From positions 744,001 through 808,000 of the forward strand of contig NZ_CP137142.1 in assembly GCF_045287255.1 (NCBI RefSeq): DNA of 64,000 nucleotides. Direction: 5' to 3'. Shown here in pieces: positions 62,692 through 64,000 of this stretch; position 1 is the stretch's first letter; every line of letters begins with the position of its first letter. Origin of the DNA: Henriciella sp045287255 (GTDB lineage: Bacteria > Pseudomonadota > Alphaproteobacteria > Caulobacterales > Hyphomonadaceae). The notes beneath the pieces were generated by a model, which had not been told where the DNA came from, searched no databases, and saw only the letters and a list, made by a program, of their open reading frames with translations. The translations under genes were made by a program, and so were the position numbers.

Positions 62692-63306
62692 ATGATTTTA
62701 CGATATGTTTTACCGGCTCTCATTCTGGGCTTTGCCGCATGTGAGACAACGCCTCCTGCGCCTGTCGCAATGGAACAAGCAGCTTTCGATGAGGCTTATG
62801 CCCTCGCAGAGGCGAACCTCAGTCCTGTCTCCGCCGATCAGGCGCTTAGCGACCTTTTGACCAATCAGGTTCTGTCTTCAGTGCAACGCGCTGAAATCTT
62901 GTATCTGCGGGCAGAGAAACGCCGTTTGGGCAAGTTGAACCTGCCCGGTGCGATTTCAGACTATCAACAGTTTCTGAGCCTATTGCCGGAAGATGAGAGA
63001 GCGGCGATGGTCGAGGCGCACTTATCGTCCATGCGGATAGATATCCGTGCTGCTGAAGCGAGGCAGTCCCGCTTGCAAAGCATCGAGGCATGGTTTGATG
63101 ACAAGGTCTTACTCGGTGGGTTGCCAGAAGCGGCTGCCCGATATCGGGAATCTCAACTGACTCCTACTGAGCGACAGATTTATACCCTGCGTGAAGCGGG
63201 TTATATCTGTGCGACAGGTTTGGGAGAGCCCGTGCACAATTTTGGGGACGTACCAGCCTATGCGCAGGACCTGACATGGTGTCCTGCGACAGAAGCAGTT
63301 TCGTGA
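62692..63306 (+). CDS. Hypothetical lipoprotein, paralogue 1
   Basis: A 204-residue putative lipoprotein. The signal ends in FAAC (Cys17), a lipobox with an unusual Phe at -3. The mature part is helical with TPR-like spacing: RAEILYLRAEKRRLGKLNLPGAISDYQQFLS, split over two helices, and ends with QLTPTERQIYTLREAGYIC. No family was recognised. The start at 62692 is taken because the signal peptide begins there; an in-frame ATG at 62656 is possible. The following gene has the same layout. Confidence 0.65.
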   Translation: MILRYVLPALILGFAACETTPPAPVAMEQAAFDEAYALAEANLSPVSADQALSDLLTNQVLSSVQRAEILYLRAEKRRLGKLNLPGAISDYQQFLSLLPEDERAAMVEAHLSSMRIDIRAAEARQSRLQSIEAWFDDKVLLGGLPEAAARYRESQLTPTERQIYTLREAGYICATGLGEPVHNFGDVPAYAQDLTWCPATEAVS

Positions 63307-63382
63307 TCCCATCGCTTTCTCGTCATACTCTTGCCACTGAGTCGCGCGACGACTTGAGCCTGAGACCATATAGGAGATCACC

Positions 63383-64000
63383 ATGCGTCTGATCCTTGCT
63401 GCTTCGGCTTTTGCTATCGTTACCGCTTGCGCAAATACCGGTGATGTGAATGTTCCCCCTGCGGAAGTGGAGTTTCCACCGCCGCTTGCCGATCAACCCA
63501 TTGTGCCCAGCGCTTTTGATCTGGCCATGGGGTCGGTTGATGAGCTTGTCGAAGCTGGAAATGAGCAAGCGGCGATTATGCGGCTTCAGCAATTGGTGGG
63601 TATGCAGGATGCAACCGATGCAGAGAAGGCAACAGCCTTGATGAAAATGGCGGATCTACAAGGGTTCGGTGGCAATGATGTTTATGGCGCAATCGATAGC
63701 CTCACAGAGCTGATCGAAACGTACCCGGAGAGTGATCTGGTGCCACAGGCGAACGAATTGCGCGACACGTTGCGCGGCAAGGCCACCAGCCTAAACACGA
63801 TGGCGAATGACCCAAACCGCCCACTGACGGAACGGTTTGAAGCGCGGTTTGAGCTTGGTGAGCACACCGAGGCGGCGGATATGATGCTGGAACGAAATCT
63901 GACCCCTGATAATGCCTATTTGCTCGATATGTACCAGATTGGCTACCTCTGTGAGGACGAGACTTTGACGGGACCGTCTTATGCCCTGACGGACACGGAC
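63383..64000 (+). CDS. Hypothetical lipoprotein, paralogue 2, 3' end missing
   Basis: An open frame from ATG 63383 (GGAGATCACC upstream) to the window edge, 206 codons without stop. The signal MRLILAASAFAIVTAC has a good lipobox (VTAC, Cys16). TPR-like helices follow (KATALMKMADLQGFGG, AIDSLTELIETYPESDLVPQ), and near the edge RNLTPDNAYLLDMYQIGYLC aligns with the end of the previous protein (LTP...Y...GYIC). The two therefore look like a diverged tandem duplication. Its function is unknown. Confidence 0.7.
   Translation, partial: MRLILAASAFAIVTACANTGDVNVPPAEVEFPPPLADQPIVPSAFDLAMGSVDELVEAGNEQAAIMRLQQLVGMQDATDAEKATALMKMADLQGFGGNDVYGAIDSLTELIETYPESDLVPQANELRDTLRGKATSLNTMANDPNRPLTERFEARFELGEHTEAADMMLERNLTPDNAYLLDMYQIGYLCEDETLTGPSYALTDTD

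Noticed and set aside
1..64000. Mobile elements, prophage, CRISPR, tRNA or rRNA genes
   Set aside because: No transposase, integrase or phage protein, no regular short repeats, and no cloverleaf or rRNA sequence were recognised in the gaps; the only compositional outlier is the methyltransferase at 35922.

Overview
The window is ordinary, densely packed chromosome from an alphaproteobacterium. The best fit is a marine Caulobacterales/Hyphomonadaceae-like or Parvularculales-like lineage. This is inferred from protein style: TonB-dependent receptors, the 180-kDa class of NAD-glutamate dehydrogenase, a CC0125/CC1285-type lipoprotein, an HfsK-like acyltransferase, and mutM/ubiE/ubiB and xseB-ispA-dxs neighbourhoods. 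GC is about 55-60 percent by eye. No rRNA, tRNA, CRISPR array, insertion sequence or prophage was seen.

Layout. 1-6.1 kb: the 3' part of argS, a small unknown protein, a hotdog-like protein plus an SDR, and a lone TonB-dependent receptor. 6.1-13.9 kb: a dienoyl-CoA isomerase-like crotonase, a DUF4197 protein, an alpha/beta hydrolase, a DUF1232 protein, an SDR, a lipoprotein, a GST, an MscS channel and an aldehyde dehydrogenase. 14-18 kb: a phytate module (beta-propeller phytase lipoprotein plus a large TonB receptor) with Pho-box-like sites upstream. 18-27.6 kb: a HerA-like ATPase, a Kef-type antiporter, an AI-2E-family permease, a candidate small RNA and the giant glutamate dehydrogenase. 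27.8-37.7 kb: GST, queG, mtgA, ubiB, ubiE and mutM, with an RnfD-like/DUF2330 pair wedged between ubiE and mutM, then a low-GC UbiE-like methyltransferase and a quinone oxidoreductase. 37.8-43.7 kb: a SpoU methyltransferase, a LytTR membrane regulator, DUF2141, a carotenoid oxygenase, DUF2306 and a PhoD-like phosphatase. 43.9-50.7 kb: the TCA operon sucC-sucD-sucA-sucB. 50.8-58.7 kb: a DMT exporter, a Tat amidase, L-serine dehydratase, an MBL hydrolase, small proteins, signal peptidase I and a GNAT. 58.8-64 kb: a histidine phosphatase, xseB, ispA, dxs and two related lipoproteins, the last running off the right edge.

Functional links. sucA/B/C/D and gdhZ feed and drain 2-oxoglutarate. dxs and ispA make isoprenyl diphosphates that ubiB and ubiE use for ubiquinone. 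The phytase, its receptor and the PhoD-like enzyme all point to scavenging organic phosphorus. The items most worth checking are the RnfD-like/DUF2330 pair, the candidate sRNA before gdhZ, the Pho-type sites of the phytase operon, the hairpin that occludes the sucA ribosome-binding site, and the LytTR/DUF2141/carotenoid oxygenase/DUF2306 cluster. All are inferences from reading the sequence by eye; no searches were run.
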